Shown here piece by piece: positions 7,832 through 17,200 of a DNA stretch of 64,000 bases. The position numbers were made by a program, and so were the translations under genes. The notes under the pieces were generated by a model, which saw only the letters and a list, made by a program, of their open reading frames with translations, was not told the origin of the DNA and did not search any database. The DNA is from an uncultured Acetatifactor sp. (GTDB lineage: Bacteria; Bacillota; Clostridia; Lachnospirales; Lachnospiraceae), in NCBI GenBank assembly GCA_934402315.1, contig CAKRTS010000006.1, positions 1 through 64,000 of the forward strand, in the 5' to 3' direction. The stretch's first letter is position 1. Each line of letters begins with the position of its first letter.

Positions 7832-9184
7832 TCAGAAGATGCAGTATCTGGAAAGGATCTGGGAGACGCACCACGCAAAGTCAATCTTTTGCACCGCCTC
7901 CGTCGTCACAATGCTCTCCCTCAGATACACCGTGTCTCCCACGCTGTATGTAATCTCTCCCACCTCCATGCCCGCCTCGACGGGAGCCTGCAGCAGCTTC
8001 TCGATCCGGTATTCCACCTTCACTTCCTCGTCCTCGCGCATAAGAATTCCTTCCACAAATTTTTCGCCTGCTCCGCCAGCCAAAGAATCCAAGCCACCAT
8101 ACTCTGCCGCCCCCCTGCCCTGTATCACGGTATCAGTATACGCAGTCTCCCCCAGAATATACGTCTGCCCGTTCAAAACAGGAATCGGCTGCAGCCTGCT
8201 CTCGTCAAAAGCAATCCCCTCGTCCCGGAAGCTCCGGTAGAAAAAGTGATCCACGCCGTACTGCATCAGTTCCCTCGTGTCACTCCACTTCCATGTCTTA
8301 TGGTTCGGCCATCCGCAGGCAAGAAGCGTCACGACAAAGGTTCTTCCGTCCCGTTTCAGAGAACCTACATAACAGTAGCCCGCCTTGTTGGTAAAGCCCG
8401 TCTTGCCGCTGAGCGCCCCGTCCATCATGTTCAGAAAAGCGTTGTGGTTGACGCAGGAATAGCCTCTGCCGTTTGCGGAAAAGCTGTAATTCTGCGTCCT
8501 CGTGATCTCCAGAAAATCTTCGCTTTTTTCGGACTCCCCGATACAGTAGCTCATGATCCGCGCAAGCTCCGCCGCCGTCGTGCAGTGCTCCTTTGTAATC
8601 ACCGTGCCATCCTGCAGGGTAAACTCCTGCGTCGCATCCAGACCGTTCGGCGTGATGAACCAGCTGTCCCGGCAGCCGAGCTCGACCGCCTTCTCATTCA
8701 TCAGTCTCGCAAATGCCGTGACCGCCTGCCTGCTCTCCTCCGCCGTGTAATCGGATGCCTCCTTTCCGGCAAGCTCGGGCGCAAGGAACTTCCTTCCGAC
8801 ATGCTCCGCAAGCGCCACCGCGGAATCATTATGCGATTCCAGCATCAGGGAATACAGCAGATCGCGCACCGTGTACTCCTCTCCTCTTCTGATTCCGAGA
8901 TGCACCTTCGGCATACCGGCGGCGTAGGAGGAGGTCTTCAGGGTCTCATCCAGAGAGGCATTCTCCAGCACGACGATGCAGGTCAGTATCTTGGTCGTGC
9001 TCGCCATCGCCATCGGCGTATCCGCATTCTTCCCGTAGAGAACCCTCCCCGTATCCGCATCCATCAGCACCGCCGCCGTCGCATACAGCGAAATGTCCTC
9101 CGCCGGATCGCTGCCCTCCGCTGCCGCAGACAGCTTTACCGCAAGAAAAAGGGCACAAAAAAAGCCCCATACTGTTTTTTTCAT
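7832..9184 (-). CDS. dacF: D-alanyl-D-alanine carboxypeptidase, DacF-like (peptidase S11)
   Basis: 450 residues from the ATG at 9184; a GTG two codons upstream also fits the frame but has poor spacing to the possible GGAAA ribosome site. A signal peptide (MKKTVWGFFCALFLAVKLSA) leads to the S11 serine-peptidase fold with STTK (about 62-65), SHN (about 117-119) and SGKTG. A PBP5-C-like domain follows. The enzyme trims the last D-Ala from peptidoglycan stem peptides outside the membrane. It is the last gene of a probable dacB-phosphoesterase-scpA-scpB-dacF run. The region between scpB and this gene forms a long hairpin that encloses the start codon (9162-9237). Confidence 0.92.
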   Translation of the reverse strand: MKKTVWGFFCALFLAVKLSAAAEGSDPAEDISLYATAAVLMDADTGRVLYGKNADTPMAMASTTKILTCIVVLENASLDETLKTSSYAAGMPKVHLGIRRGEEYTVRDLLYSLMLESHNDSAVALAEHVGRKFLAPELAGKEASDYTAEESRQAVTAFARLMNEKAVELGCRDSWFITPNGLDATQEFTLQDGTVITKEHCTTAAELARIMSYCIGESEKSEDFLEITRTQNYSFSANGRGYSCVNHNAFLNMMDGALSGKTGFTNKAGYCYVGSLKRDGRTFVVTLLACGWPNHKTWKWSDTRELMQYGVDHFFYRSFRDEGIAFDESRLQPIPVLNGQTYILGETAYTDTVIQGRGAAEYGGLDSLAGGAGEKFVEGILMREDEEVKVEYRIEKLLQAPVEAGMEVGEITYSVGDTVYLRESIVTTEAVQKIDFAWCVSQILSRYCIF

Positions 9185-9237
9185 CCGCACTTTTCCGATA
9201 CCCGCAAAATATGGATTTAAAACAGTATATGAGGCTT
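9162..9237 (-). promoter_or_regulatory. Terminator-like hairpin enclosing the dacF start
   Basis: On the minus-strand RNA, AAGCCUC-AU-AUACUGUUUU (9237-9219) pairs with AAAACAGUAUGGGGCUU (9178-9162). This gives 10 pairs plus 7 pairs, one of them G-U, with a 2-base bulge. Seven U residues follow (CUUUUUUUG, inside dacF codons 7-9). The 40-base loop contains the likely ribosome site and ATG of dacF. It could terminate the scpAB message, regulate entry into dacF, or both. Confidence 0.5.
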
Positions 9238-9242
9238 CCCCT

Positions 9243-9812
9243 CTAAATATCCAGCTGCATCTGCACTTCCGCTTCCGCCTGCTGCTTGAATTCCTCCACC
9301 TGCACCGGATTCAGCTCCGGCAGATCCTCCAGACTCTTGACGCCAAAGCATCTCAGAAATTGCTCCGTCGTTCCGAAGAGCAGCGGTCTTCCCGGCGCAT
9401 CCAGCCTGCCGAGCTCCGTAATCAGATCATATTCCAGAAGCTTGTTGATCGCGTGATCGCAGCTGACACCTCTCACCCGTTCCACCTCGATCCTCGTCAC
9501 CGGCTGCTTATAGGCAATGATCGACAAGGTTTCCAGAACGGTATCCGTCAGGGTCATTTTTCGGGGTGCCTTGGCGATCTTAATCAGGTATTCGTACATC
9601 TCTGACTTTGTGCAGAGCTGCACCGCATCGTCGAACCATGTCAGCGCAATCCCTCTGTCACTCTTGGCATAACGCTTCTCCATGCCCTTCAATATCTCTT
9701 TTGTTGTCTTCACATCCTCTTCGATCACCTCGGCAAGACTTTTCACCTCAACCGAGTCTCCCATCGTAAACAGTATTGCCTCCAACACCGCCTCCGCCTT
9801 GGCTCGCTCCAT
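9243..9812 (-). CDS. scpB: Segregation and condensation protein B
   Basis: 189 residues, the normal length. ScpB is the winged-helix partner that, with ScpA, bridges the Smc heads for chromosome condensation and segregation. Recognisable blocks are the opening AEAVLEAILFTMGDSVEVKS, then LTDTVLETLSIIAYKQPVTR and a second winged-helix segment RGVSCDHAINKLLEYDLI followed by GRPLLFGTTEQFLRCFG. It lies 21 bases behind scpA in the same orientation. Its 3' end is followed by the long hairpin before dacF. Confidence 0.95.
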   Translation of the reverse strand: MERAKAEAVLEAILFTMGDSVEVKSLAEVIEEDVKTTKEILKGMEKRYAKSDRGIALTWFDDAVQLCTKSEMYEYLIKIAKAPRKMTLTDTVLETLSIIAYKQPVTRIEVERVRGVSCDHAINKLLEYDLITELGRLDAPGRPLLFGTTEQFLRCFGVKSLEDLPELNPVQVEEFKQQAEAEVQMQLDI

Positions 9813-9833
9813 AAATGTCCCTCACTCATCCCC

Positions 9834-10577
9834 TCACATCTGTGATGTGATCATGATGTCATCAAAAATATTTTCCTGACAGATCAGGATCTTCCCCGTC
9901 TTCATCAGCTCCAGAATCACCAGAAAGGTAACGATCACTTCCATCCTGCTCGACTGCTTTTCCAACAGCTTGCGGAAGCTGAAGGTCCTGTGCTCCTTCG
10001 CATAAGCCTCGACATAGAGCGTCTTCGCATCCATGTCGATCTCTTCCTTCTCGATATTGCCGTAATGGCTTCTGATCGGGTCGATCTTGTCCTCCTGCTT
10101 CCGCACGATGGACTTAAAAATTTCATGCAGCCTGTTCAGTGTCATATCCCCGACCAGCTCTTCATAATCCACCGGCTGTCTGTAGGCTGCAACCTCCTCC
10201 GGCAGTCTCTGCTCGCGGTAAAGATTCCTCGCCGCATCCACCTGCCTGTCCCTCAGCTCGAAGGACATGTATTTATACATCTTATATTCCAACAGCTTCT
10301 GTACCAGCTCCGCTCTCGGGTCCTCTTCCTCGCCTTCCTCATTGACCTCTTTCGGAAGGAGCATCCTGCACTTAATGTCGATCAGCGTGGCTGCCATGAC
10401 AAGAAACTCACTCATCACATTCATGTCATCGGTTTCCATATTCTTTATGTACGCCAGATACTGCTCCGTGATCTCCACAATGGGAATATCATAGATGTCG
10501 ATTTTATTTTTATCAATCAGATGCAGCAGAAGATCCAGCGGACCCTCGAACACCTCAAGTTTTACCGGTATCGCCAT
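9834..10577 (-). CDS. scpA: Segregation and condensation protein A
   Basis: 247 residues. ScpA is the kleisin subunit of the Smc complex. The N-terminal signature VFEGPLDLLLHLIDKNKIDI is clear, followed by EQYLAYIK and a C-terminal winged-helix part (FSFRKLLEKQSSRMEVIVTF..ELMKTGKI). GAGGAA precedes the ATG. The gene follows the phosphoesterase by 46 bases and precedes scpB by 21, as in many Firmicutes. Confidence 0.95.
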   Translation of the reverse strand: MAIPVKLEVFEGPLDLLLHLIDKNKIDIYDIPIVEITEQYLAYIKNMETDDMNVMSEFLVMAATLIDIKCRMLLPKEVNEEGEEEDPRAELVQKLLEYKMYKYMSFELRDRQVDAARNLYREQRLPEEVAAYRQPVDYEELVGDMTLNRLHEIFKSIVRKQEDKIDPIRSHYGNIEKEEIDMDAKTLYVEAYAKEHRTFSFRKLLEKQSSRMEVIVTFLVILELMKTGKILICQENIFDDIMITSQM

Positions 10578-10623
10578 AGTTTCCTCAATGTATGTCGGTT
10601 CAGAATTTGTAACAGTTCCGATT

Positions 10624-11487
10624 TTACATCAGTTCCGGCGTGAAGTCAACCACCCAGAGTTCGCCGGGGTTAAACAGCCTCACCGGGATCGTGTGTGAGC
10701 CGAGCCCCCTGCTCAGCAGCATGACGGAGTCTCCCTCCCGGAACACACCGCCGTCATACTTCGGGAACGGCGTCAGGCTCGGCGAGACAAGTCCCTTTCC
10801 CCAGAACGGCACTCTGACGATTCCGCCGTGCACATGTCCAGAGACCGTCAGATCCGCTCCCCACTGCGCATATCTCTGAAAATACTCCGGATTATGTGCC
10901 AGCAGAACCGTATAGCACTCCTTGTCCGGCGTGCCGAGCGTCTCTCTCAGATACGCCTCATCCATCTCCGGCTTTCCGAAGCGCTTATAATACTGCTTTG
11001 CAATCTCCGCCCCGTAAACGACGACACCGAACTCTGCAAGCTCCGCATGTCCGTTCACAAGCGGCTCGATTCCCATATCCGCCAGTGCCTCTGCATAGCG
11101 TTCCGCCATATCCCCGTACTTTTCCGGGTACAGCTTCAACCGGTGCTCGTGGTTGCCGTTTGCATAGCAGACCGGATATTCCTCCCTGAGCTTTTTCAGG
11201 AAGTCTACCGCCACATCCAGCTTTTTCCCCGGCTTTGCCGTCGGAATGTCCCCCGCGGCCAGGATCAGATCCGGCTTCTGCTCCCTGATTGCCGCCAGAA
11301 GCCGCTCATTCTCCTTCCCGTAACGCTTATTGTGAAGATCCGCGACCACGACCGCCCTGAAAGGCTTTCTGATGCGTCTGTCCGTAATTTTCAGTTCACG
11401 CACGACAAAGCGGTTGCTGTCATACAGCGCCACCCAGACAAACACCACACAGATGATCCCTAAAACGGTTATCAAAATATCAGCCAT
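10624..11487 (-). CDS. Membrane-anchored metallophosphoesterase (YkuE/YaeI-like)
   Basis: 287 residues. An N-terminal membrane helix (about 3-22) is followed by a calcineurin-like domain with all metal-binding blocks: VVVADLHN, AAGDIP, YANGNHEHR, LLAHNPE and SGHVHGG. The first block reads DLHN where most relatives read DxH with a shorter following loop. Relatives hydrolyse phosphodiesters or lipid-linked pyrophosphates at the membrane; the substrate here is unknown. It sits between dacB and scpA, which hints at a cell-envelope role. GGAGGAG lies upstream of the ATG. Confidence 0.88.
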   Translation of the reverse strand: MADILITVLGIICVVFVWVALYDSNRFVVRELKITDRRIRKPFRAVVVADLHNKRYGKENERLLAAIREQKPDLILAAGDIPTAKPGKKLDVAVDFLKKLREEYPVCYANGNHEHRLKLYPEKYGDMAERYAEALADMGIEPLVNGHAELAEFGVVVYGAEIAKQYYKRFGKPEMDEAYLRETLGTPDKECYTVLLAHNPEYFQRYAQWGADLTVSGHVHGGIVRVPFWGKGLVSPSLTPFPKYDGGVFREGDSVMLLSRGLGSHTIPVRLFNPGELWVVDFTPELM

Positions 11488-11511
11488 CGTACTCCTCCAC
11501 GCCCCGTATCT

Positions 11512-12672
11512 CTATAAAAGATAAAACCCGACCACCCTTTTCAGGTAATCCAGATACCCTGCCTTCTCCACTGTTGCCCCGTACAGGATGGGCACGCTCC
11601 CGATCTCGCTGCCGTTCAGCAGATATCTCGCCGTTCCCGCTTCTCCGCCCTCTGTCACGGGCGCCTGAACGGATTCCGGCAGTTCAATCACCTTCTCGAC
11701 CGCTTCAAGATTATTTCCGGCAATATCGAGATAACGGAATTCACCGCCGAAGCACAGGGGCACTTCCTCCTCGACACCGCGCTCGACCGGCATCCGGGGC
11801 AGCACTTCCTTATTCTCATCCACATAGACATTACACACGCCGAAGCCGTAGGTCAGAAGGGTCTGGGCATCCGCAAATCTCGTCTTATAATCCGGCGCTC
11901 CCATGACCACGGCAATCAGATCGATCCCATCCCTACTCGCCGTCGCCGAGATACAGTATTTCGCCTTGCTCATGGAACCTGTCTTGAGACCGGTCGCATA
12001 TTGATATTGCTTCAACAGCTTATTCGTGCTGTTGAGTGTAAACTTGCTGCTGCCCTGCCTTGTCTCGTGCGTGATGTCCTCCATCCAGATCTTCGTATAC
12101 TCAAAGATCTGCGGGTGGTTCACCGTCAGCTCCCGCGACATGACCGCGACATCCCTCGCGCACGAATAATGATTGTCGGACTCGCTCAGCCCGCAGCAAT
12201 CCTCGAAATGCGTGTCGACCATGCCAAGCTCCAGCGCCCGCTCATTCATCAGATCGACAAACGCCTGCTCACTGCCCGCAATATGCTCCGCCACCGCGAC
12301 GCTGGCATCGTTTCCCGAGGACACCACAATGCATTTAATCATGGTGTCGAGGGTCTGGATCTCTCCCGCCGCCAGATAGACCTGCGAGCCTCCCATCGAG
12401 CTTGCATATTCACTCGTCAGCACCTCGTCCGTCAGCTTGATCTTCCCCGCATCCAGCGCTTCAAAGGTCAGAAGCAGCGTCATGATCTTGGTAATGCTTG
12501 CCGGACTGCGCCGCTCTGCCGAGTTCGACTCGTAAATGACCTGTCCGGTCGAGCTCTCTATTAAAATGACGGAAGGGGATGAAACAGAAACATTCGCACT
12601 GACCGGCAGTGCCGTCGATACCCATAGGATCAACACTAAAAACAGTGACACCAAAGACTTTTTTCCAAACAT
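11512..12672 (-). CDS. D-alanyl-D-alanine carboxypeptidase (peptidase S11), second copy
   Basis: 386 residues from the ATG at 12672, which has AGGAG 11 bases upstream; a GTG four codons earlier lacks room for a ribosome site. A signal peptide (MFGKKSLVSLFLVLILWVST) precedes the S11 motifs SITK (about 59-62), SGN (about 119-121) and LKTGSM. The C-terminal beta domain is followed by a hydrophobic or amphipathic tail (YLDYLKRVVGFYLL), a typical membrane anchor for this family. It differs from the dacF-like protein at 7832-9184, so the cell has two such enzymes, one at each end of the same gene run. DacB/SpoIIA-linked DacF are the nearest named relatives. Confidence 0.92.
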   Translation of the reverse strand: MFGKKSLVSLFLVLILWVSTALPVSANVSVSSPSVILIESSTGQVIYESNSAERRSPASITKIMTLLLTFEALDAGKIKLTDEVLTSEYASSMGGSQVYLAAGEIQTLDTMIKCIVVSSGNDASVAVAEHIAGSEQAFVDLMNERALELGMVDTHFEDCCGLSESDNHYSCARDVAVMSRELTVNHPQIFEYTKIWMEDITHETRQGSSKFTLNSTNKLLKQYQYATGLKTGSMSKAKYCISATASRDGIDLIAVVMGAPDYKTRFADAQTLLTYGFGVCNVYVDENKEVLPRMPVERGVEEEVPLCFGGEFRYLDIAGNNLEAVEKVIELPESVQAPVTEGGEAGTARYLLNGSEIGSVPILYGATVEKAGYLDYLKRVVGFYLL

Positions 12673-12734
12673 AATCTGCCACACTCCTGACGTACGATAC
12701 TATTTATAAGTATGACAGCTTTTCATCCGGTAGA

Positions 12735-12768
12735 ACAGAAAACCCCCGGTCAGTTCAACCGAGGGTCT
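12735..12768 (-). terminator. Terminator after rpsU
   Basis: Hairpin of CCCCCGGT (12743-12750) with ACCGAGGG (12758-12765), the mismatch being a G-U pair in RNA, followed on the minus strand by TTTTCTGTTCT. It lies just behind the rpsU stop. Confidence 0.75.
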
Positions 12769-12778
12769 GCTAACGTTT

Positions 12779-12955
12779 TTAGTTATATTTACGCTTTCTA
12801 GCTGCTTCAGACTTCTTCTTGCGTCTTACGCTAGGCTTCTCGTAATGCTCACGCTTGCGAATCTCCTGCTGAATACCAGCTTTAGCGCAGCTTCTCTTGA
12901 AACGGCGCAGTGCGCTGTCCAGAGTCTCGTTCTCTTTTACGATTACGTTTGACAT
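12779..12955 (-). CDS. rpsU: 30S ribosomal protein S21
   Basis: 58 residues from the ATG at 12955, with GGAGGT 9 bases upstream; this gives the standard S21 N terminus [19 protein letters not shown]. The rest is basic, with [29 protein letters not shown] content at the C terminus, all conserved in the family. S21 binds the 3' end of 16S rRNA in the small subunit. It is transcribed alone, from a near-consensus promoter (13047-13074) to its own terminator. Confidence 0.97.
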   Translation of the reverse strand: MSNVIVKENETLDSALRRFKRSCAKAGIQQEIRKREHYEKPSVRRKKKSEAARKRKYN

Positions 12956-13046
12956 CTCTACCCGACCTCCCTTCAGTCCCTCAAGTAACATGACTGATTG
13001 GGTTAATATTATGTATTACAGCATCACTGCCGCATACACACTAAGT

Positions 13047-13074
13047 ATTATAGCATAAATGTTTCATCCGTCAA
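13047..13074 (-). promoter_or_regulatory. Promoter of rpsU
   Basis: On the minus strand TTGACG (13069-13074) and TATAAT (13047-13052), with 16 bases between and an extended -10 TGC. It is one of the strongest sigma-A promoters in the window, fitting a ribosomal protein gene. It leaves a leader of about 85 bases. Confidence 0.8.
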
Positions 13075-13113
13075 CAGTTTTTTTACAAAAAACCACAGAC
13101 GTTTTACTTCCCA

Positions 13114-15771
13114 TCAGGCAAGCTGGCTCTCCAGCACCTTTGCCGCCTCTGCGACCGCAGCCGGAATACCGGCAGGATTCTTTCCTCCCGCCTGTGCCAT
13201 ATTCGGGCGTCCGCCGCCGCCACCGCCGACAAGCGCTGCGATTCCCTTGATGAGATTTCCGGCATGAGCGCCCTTTGCGATCGCACCGTCCGTCGCCATG
13301 GAAATCATGTTTACCTTGCCGTCCAGATTTGACAGCAGTACGACAACACCCTCACCGAGCTTTGCCTTCAACTGGTCGCCAAGATCGCGCAGTCCGTTCA
13401 TATCGACACCGTCAACATTTACCGCCAACAGCTTGACTCCCTTTACCTCCTGCACCTGATTCATGACATCACCGAGTGCAGACTGTGCGAGCTTCGCCTT
13501 TAAGGATTCATTTTCTGAACCCAACTGCTTCAGCTCCGCCTGCATATGCTGGATCTTGTCATTCAATGCAGCCGGTGTGCACTTCGCCGCTGCCGCTGCC
13601 TTTGCAAGATTCTCCTCAAGTTCCTGATAGTATGCCATTACATTCGCTCCGGTGAGCGCTTCGATTCTTCTGACACCCGCAGCAACACCGCTCTCGGAAA
13701 GGATCTTGAAATAGGCGATCTCGCCGGTATGCTTCACATGCGTACCACCGCAGAGCTCTCTGGAAAAATCTCCCATGGAGACTACCCGCACGGTCTCGCC
13801 GTATTTCTCTCCGAACAGAGCCATAGCACCGCTCTTCTTCGCTTCCTCAATGCTCATGACCTCCGTAACAACAGGCAGATCCTCCGCGATCTTCTCATTG
13901 ACCAGAGCTTCCACGCGCGCAAGCTCCTCCTGCGTCATCGCCTGTGAGTGGCTGAAATCAAAACGGGTTCTGCTGCCATCCTGATAGGAGCCCTGCTGCT
14001 CTACATGATCGCCGAGCACTTTGCGCAGCGCGCTCTGCAGCAGATGGGTCGCAGAATGGTTCTTACAGATATTTTTACGGTTGGCAGTATCAACCGCCAG
14101 CTCCGCAGCTTCCTTTACCTTGATCGTGCCGGAAACGACCTTACCGATGTGTCCGATCCTTCCGCCGGCGATCTTCACCGTCTCCTCCACCTCAAAGCTG
14201 CCGCTCTCGGTGCGGATGATACCGGTATCGCCCTTCTGTCCGCCCATGGTTGCGTAGAACGGTGTCTTCGCCGTGATGATTGTTCCGCTCTCGCCCGTCT
14301 TCAGGGCATCGGTCAGCTCTGTCTCGTTTGCAGCGGCAAGGATCTCTGCTTCTGCCGTCAGTGTATCGTATCCGACAAATTCGCTGGTCAGCCCGGCATC
14401 CAGTGCGTCAAACACACCTGCACCCGCCGCGTTCAGCTTTGCGGAGAAATTCTGTCCCTCTCTCGCCTTCTGCTTCTGCGCTTCCATGGCAGTCTCAAAG
14501 CCCGCCTCGTCGACCTTAAGACCTTCCTCCTCCGCCAGCTCGACCGTCAGCTCGATGGGGAAGCCGAAGGTATCATAGAGATAGAATGCAGACTTTCCGT
14601 CGATCTCCTTCTGATTCTCGGCACGCTTCTGCTCAAGGATCTTGTAGAATTCCTTCATGCCGTTTTCCAGCGTGCTCTCAAAACGCGCAATCTCCTTCTG
14701 CAGCTCAGAGAGAATGAACTCCCTGTTCTTCTTTAAGAGCGGATAGCTTTCGCCGTAAATCTGATCGATGTACATTCCGCCGATGGTCAGAAGATGTTCG
14801 GTACCGAGGTTCAGGCTGCGTCCGTGTCTCACCGCACGGCGGATCAGACGACGGAGCACATAGCCTGCGCCCGCATTTGAGGGCAGGAGCTTCGCCTCGT
14901 CGCCGATCAGCATAATACTGGTACGGATATGGTCTGCGAGGATACGCATTGACTTTGTCAGCTTCTCATCCTGCTCATACTTCACGCCGGAGGTCTTCTC
15001 GATATAGGCGATAACCGGTGCGAAGAGATCCGTCTGGTAAACGTCCTTCGTCCCGTTCAGGAATGCCAGAATACGCTCCAGTCCCCAGCCGGTATCAACG
15101 TTCTTCTGCTTCAATGGGGTCAGTGAACCGTCCTGATGCTTCTCATACTGCATAAACACGTCGTTGCCAAGCTCCGTATATTTTCCGCAGTGGCATCCGG
15201 GACCGCAGTCCGGGCCGCAGTCCGGCTTGTCGGCAACATAGAACATCTCGCTGTCCGGGCCACAGGGACCATACTCCAGTCCCCACCAGTTATCCTCAGC
15301 GGGCAGATAGTATATCTTATCCTTATGGAAGCCGGAAGCAATCCTGTAGTTCGCACCTTCCTCGTCTCTCGGCGCCTTGTCGTCTCCGGCAAACACCGTT
15401 GCCGCAAGGTGATCCGCATCAAAGCCGAATACCTGCGTCAGAAGCTCAAAGCTCCACTGGCAGCGCTCCTTCTTGAAATAATCTCCAAGGCTCCAGCTTC
15501 CCATCATCTCAAAGAAGGTAACGTGGCTCTTATCGCCCACGGAGTCAATGTCGTTGGTACGCACACAGCCCTGCACATTGCAGAGCCTGGTTCCGAGAGG
15601 ATGCTTCTGGCCCAGAAGATAAGGCATCAGCGGCTGCATTCCCGCAACATTAAACAGCACTCCCGTAGAGCCGTCCGACACAAGCGATACAGCCCCTACA
15701 TCCACATGTCCGCGGTCGATATAAAACTGCTTCCATGTTTTTCTCAGTTCATCCGAAGTGAATTGTCTCAT
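13114..15771 (-). CDS. alaS: Alanine--tRNA ligase
   Basis: 885 residues, full length. It charges tRNA-Ala. A class II catalytic domain (about 1-250) is followed by the tRNA-recognition domain. The editing domain has the zinc motifs HSATHLL and CGGTHVKHTGEIAYFKI. The C-terminal DHHA1 domain contains the Gly-rich GGGGGGRPNMAQAGG. AGGAG lies about 10 bases before the ATG. The gene starts 18 bases after glyS ends, so the two ligases are co-transcribed. Confidence 0.98.
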   Translation of the reverse strand: MRQFTSDELRKTWKQFYIDRGHVDVGAVSLVSDGSTGVLFNVAGMQPLMPYLLGQKHPLGTRLCNVQGCVRTNDIDSVGDKSHVTFFEMMGSWSLGDYFKKERCQWSFELLTQVFGFDADHLAATVFAGDDKAPRDEEGANYRIASGFHKDKIYYLPAEDNWWGLEYGPCGPDSEMFYVADKPDCGPDCGPGCHCGKYTELGNDVFMQYEKHQDGSLTPLKQKNVDTGWGLERILAFLNGTKDVYQTDLFAPVIAYIEKTSGVKYEQDEKLTKSMRILADHIRTSIMLIGDEAKLLPSNAGAGYVLRRLIRRAVRHGRSLNLGTEHLLTIGGMYIDQIYGESYPLLKKNREFILSELQKEIARFESTLENGMKEFYKILEQKRAENQKEIDGKSAFYLYDTFGFPIELTVELAEEEGLKVDEAGFETAMEAQKQKAREGQNFSAKLNAAGAGVFDALDAGLTSEFVGYDTLTAEAEILAAANETELTDALKTGESGTIITAKTPFYATMGGQKGDTGIIRTESGSFEVEETVKIAGGRIGHIGKVVSGTIKVKEAAELAVDTANRKNICKNHSATHLLQSALRKVLGDHVEQQGSYQDGSRTRFDFSHSQAMTQEELARVEALVNEKIAEDLPVVTEVMSIEEAKKSGAMALFGEKYGETVRVVSMGDFSRELCGGTHVKHTGEIAYFKILSESGVAAGVRRIEALTGANVMAYYQELEENLAKAAAAAKCTPAALNDKIQHMQAELKQLGSENESLKAKLAQSALGDVMNQVQEVKGVKLLAVNVDGVDMNGLRDLGDQLKAKLGEGVVVLLSNLDGKVNMISMATDGAIAKGAHAGNLIKGIAALVGGGGGGRPNMAQAGGKNPAGIPAAVAEAAKVLESQLA

Positions 15772-15789
15772 GATCTGCCTCTCCTTATC

Positions 15790-17178
15790 CTAGAACGTAA
15801 ACTTGTCCGCAAAGTATGCGTCAAGCTCCGTTATTGCCACGCGCTCCTGCTCCATGGAATCCCTGAAACGTACCGTCACGCAGCCGTCCGTCTCGGACTC
15901 AAAGTCGTAGGTCACACAGAACGGTGTTCCGATCTCGTCCTGACGGCGGTATCTCTTTCCGATATTTCCTCTGTCGTCAAACTCACAGTTATATTTCTTG
16001 GAGAGCTGTGCGTAAATCTTCTCAGCGCCCTCGTTCAGCTTCTTGGAAAGCGGCAGTACACCGATCTTGACCGGTGCAAGCGCCGGATGGAAACGGAGCA
16101 CGGTACGCATATCTCCGCCCTCAAGCTCCTCCTCGTCGTATGCTGCACAGAGGAATGCCAGCACCACGCGGTCTGCGCCGAGAGACGGCTCTACCACATA
16201 AGGTATGTACTTCTCCTTCTTCTCATCATCAAAGTAGCTCATATCCTCGCCGGAGGTATTTGCATGCTGGGTCAGATCGTAGTCTGTTCTGTCAGCAATG
16301 CCCCAGAGCTCGCCCCAGCCGAAGGGGAACATGAACTCAATATCGGTCGTGCCCTTACTGTAGAAGCAAAGCTCCTCGGGGCTGTGGTCGCGGAGACGGA
16401 TCTCGTCCTCCTTGATGCCGAGGGACAGCAGCCAGTCTCTGCAGAAGCCTCTCCAATACTGGAACCACTCGAGATCGGTGCCGGGCTCGCAGAAGAACTC
16501 CAGCTCCATCTGCTCGAACTCTCTTGTACGGAAGGTAAAGTTTCCGGGTGTGATCTCGTTCCGGAACGCCTTACCGATCTGGCCGATACCGAACGGGATC
16601 TTCTTTCTCGAGGTTCTCTGTACATTCTTAAAGTTTACAAAAATACCCTGTGCGGTCTCCGGACGAAGATAAACCACACTCTTCGCGTCCTCGGTAACGC
16701 CCTGGAAGGTCTTAAACATCAGGTTAAACTGACGGATGTCCGTAAAGTTATGCTTGCCGCAGCTGGGACAGGGGATATTGTGCTCCTCCACAAATTCCTT
16801 CATCTGCTCCTGGCTCCAGGAATCTACGCTCTCCTTGAGCTCAATGCCCTTTTCTGCGCAGAAATCCTCGATCAGCTTGTCCGCGCGGAAACGCTCATGA
16901 CACTCTCTGCAGTCCATCAGCGGATCGGAAAAACCGCCGAGGTGGCCGCTTGCCACCCATGTCTGGGGATTCATCAAAATGGCACAGTCAACACCGACGT
17001 TGTACGGATTCTCCTGAACGAACTTCTGCCACCACGCTCTCTTGACATTGTTCTTCAGCTCCACTCCGAGATTGCCGTAATCCCATGTATTTGCCAGTCC
17101 GCCGTAAATCTCGGAACCGGGATATACGAATCCTCTCGCCTTCGCCAGTGCCACAATCTTGTCCATTGTCTTTTCCAT
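15790..17178 (-). CDS. glyS: Glycine--tRNA ligase, single-chain (eukaryote/archaea-like alpha2) type
   Basis: 462 residues from the ATG at 17178, which follows GAGGAAG; a GTG five codons upstream overlaps that ribosome site. Class II ligase with the N-terminal [12 protein letters not shown] block, motif 2-type [20 protein letters not shown], and motif 3 [14 protein letters not shown]. Two cysteine pairs (CRECHERF and CPSCG) suggest a zinc-binding insertion. A C-terminal anticodon-binding domain follows. This is the alpha2 form, not the alpha2beta2 glyQ/glyS form. It lies between a lipoprotein gene (22-base gap) and alaS (18-base gap). Confidence 0.96.
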   Translation of the reverse strand: MEKTMDKIVALAKARGFVYPGSEIYGGLANTWDYGNLGVELKNNVKRAWWQKFVQENPYNVGVDCAILMNPQTWVASGHLGGFSDPLMDCRECHERFRADKLIEDFCAEKGIELKESVDSWSQEQMKEFVEEHNIPCPSCGKHNFTDIRQFNLMFKTFQGVTEDAKSVVYLRPETAQGIFVNFKNVQRTSRKKIPFGIGQIGKAFRNEITPGNFTFRTREFEQMELEFFCEPGTDLEWFQYWRGFCRDWLLSLGIKEDEIRLRDHSPEELCFYSKGTTDIEFMFPFGWGELWGIADRTDYDLTQHANTSGEDMSYFDDEKKEKYIPYVVEPSLGADRVVLAFLCAAYDEEELEGGDMRTVLRFHPALAPVKIGVLPLSKKLNEGAEKIYAQLSKKYNCEFDDRGNIGKRYRRQDEIGTPFCVTYDFESETDGCVTVRFRDSMEQERVAITELDAYFADKFTF

Positions 17179-17200
17179 ATTGCTCTTCCTCACAATCTTT

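Noticed and set aside
7889..9220. 443-codon open frame on the plus strand
   Set aside because: Antisense to dacF; Arg/His-rich without recognisable domains.
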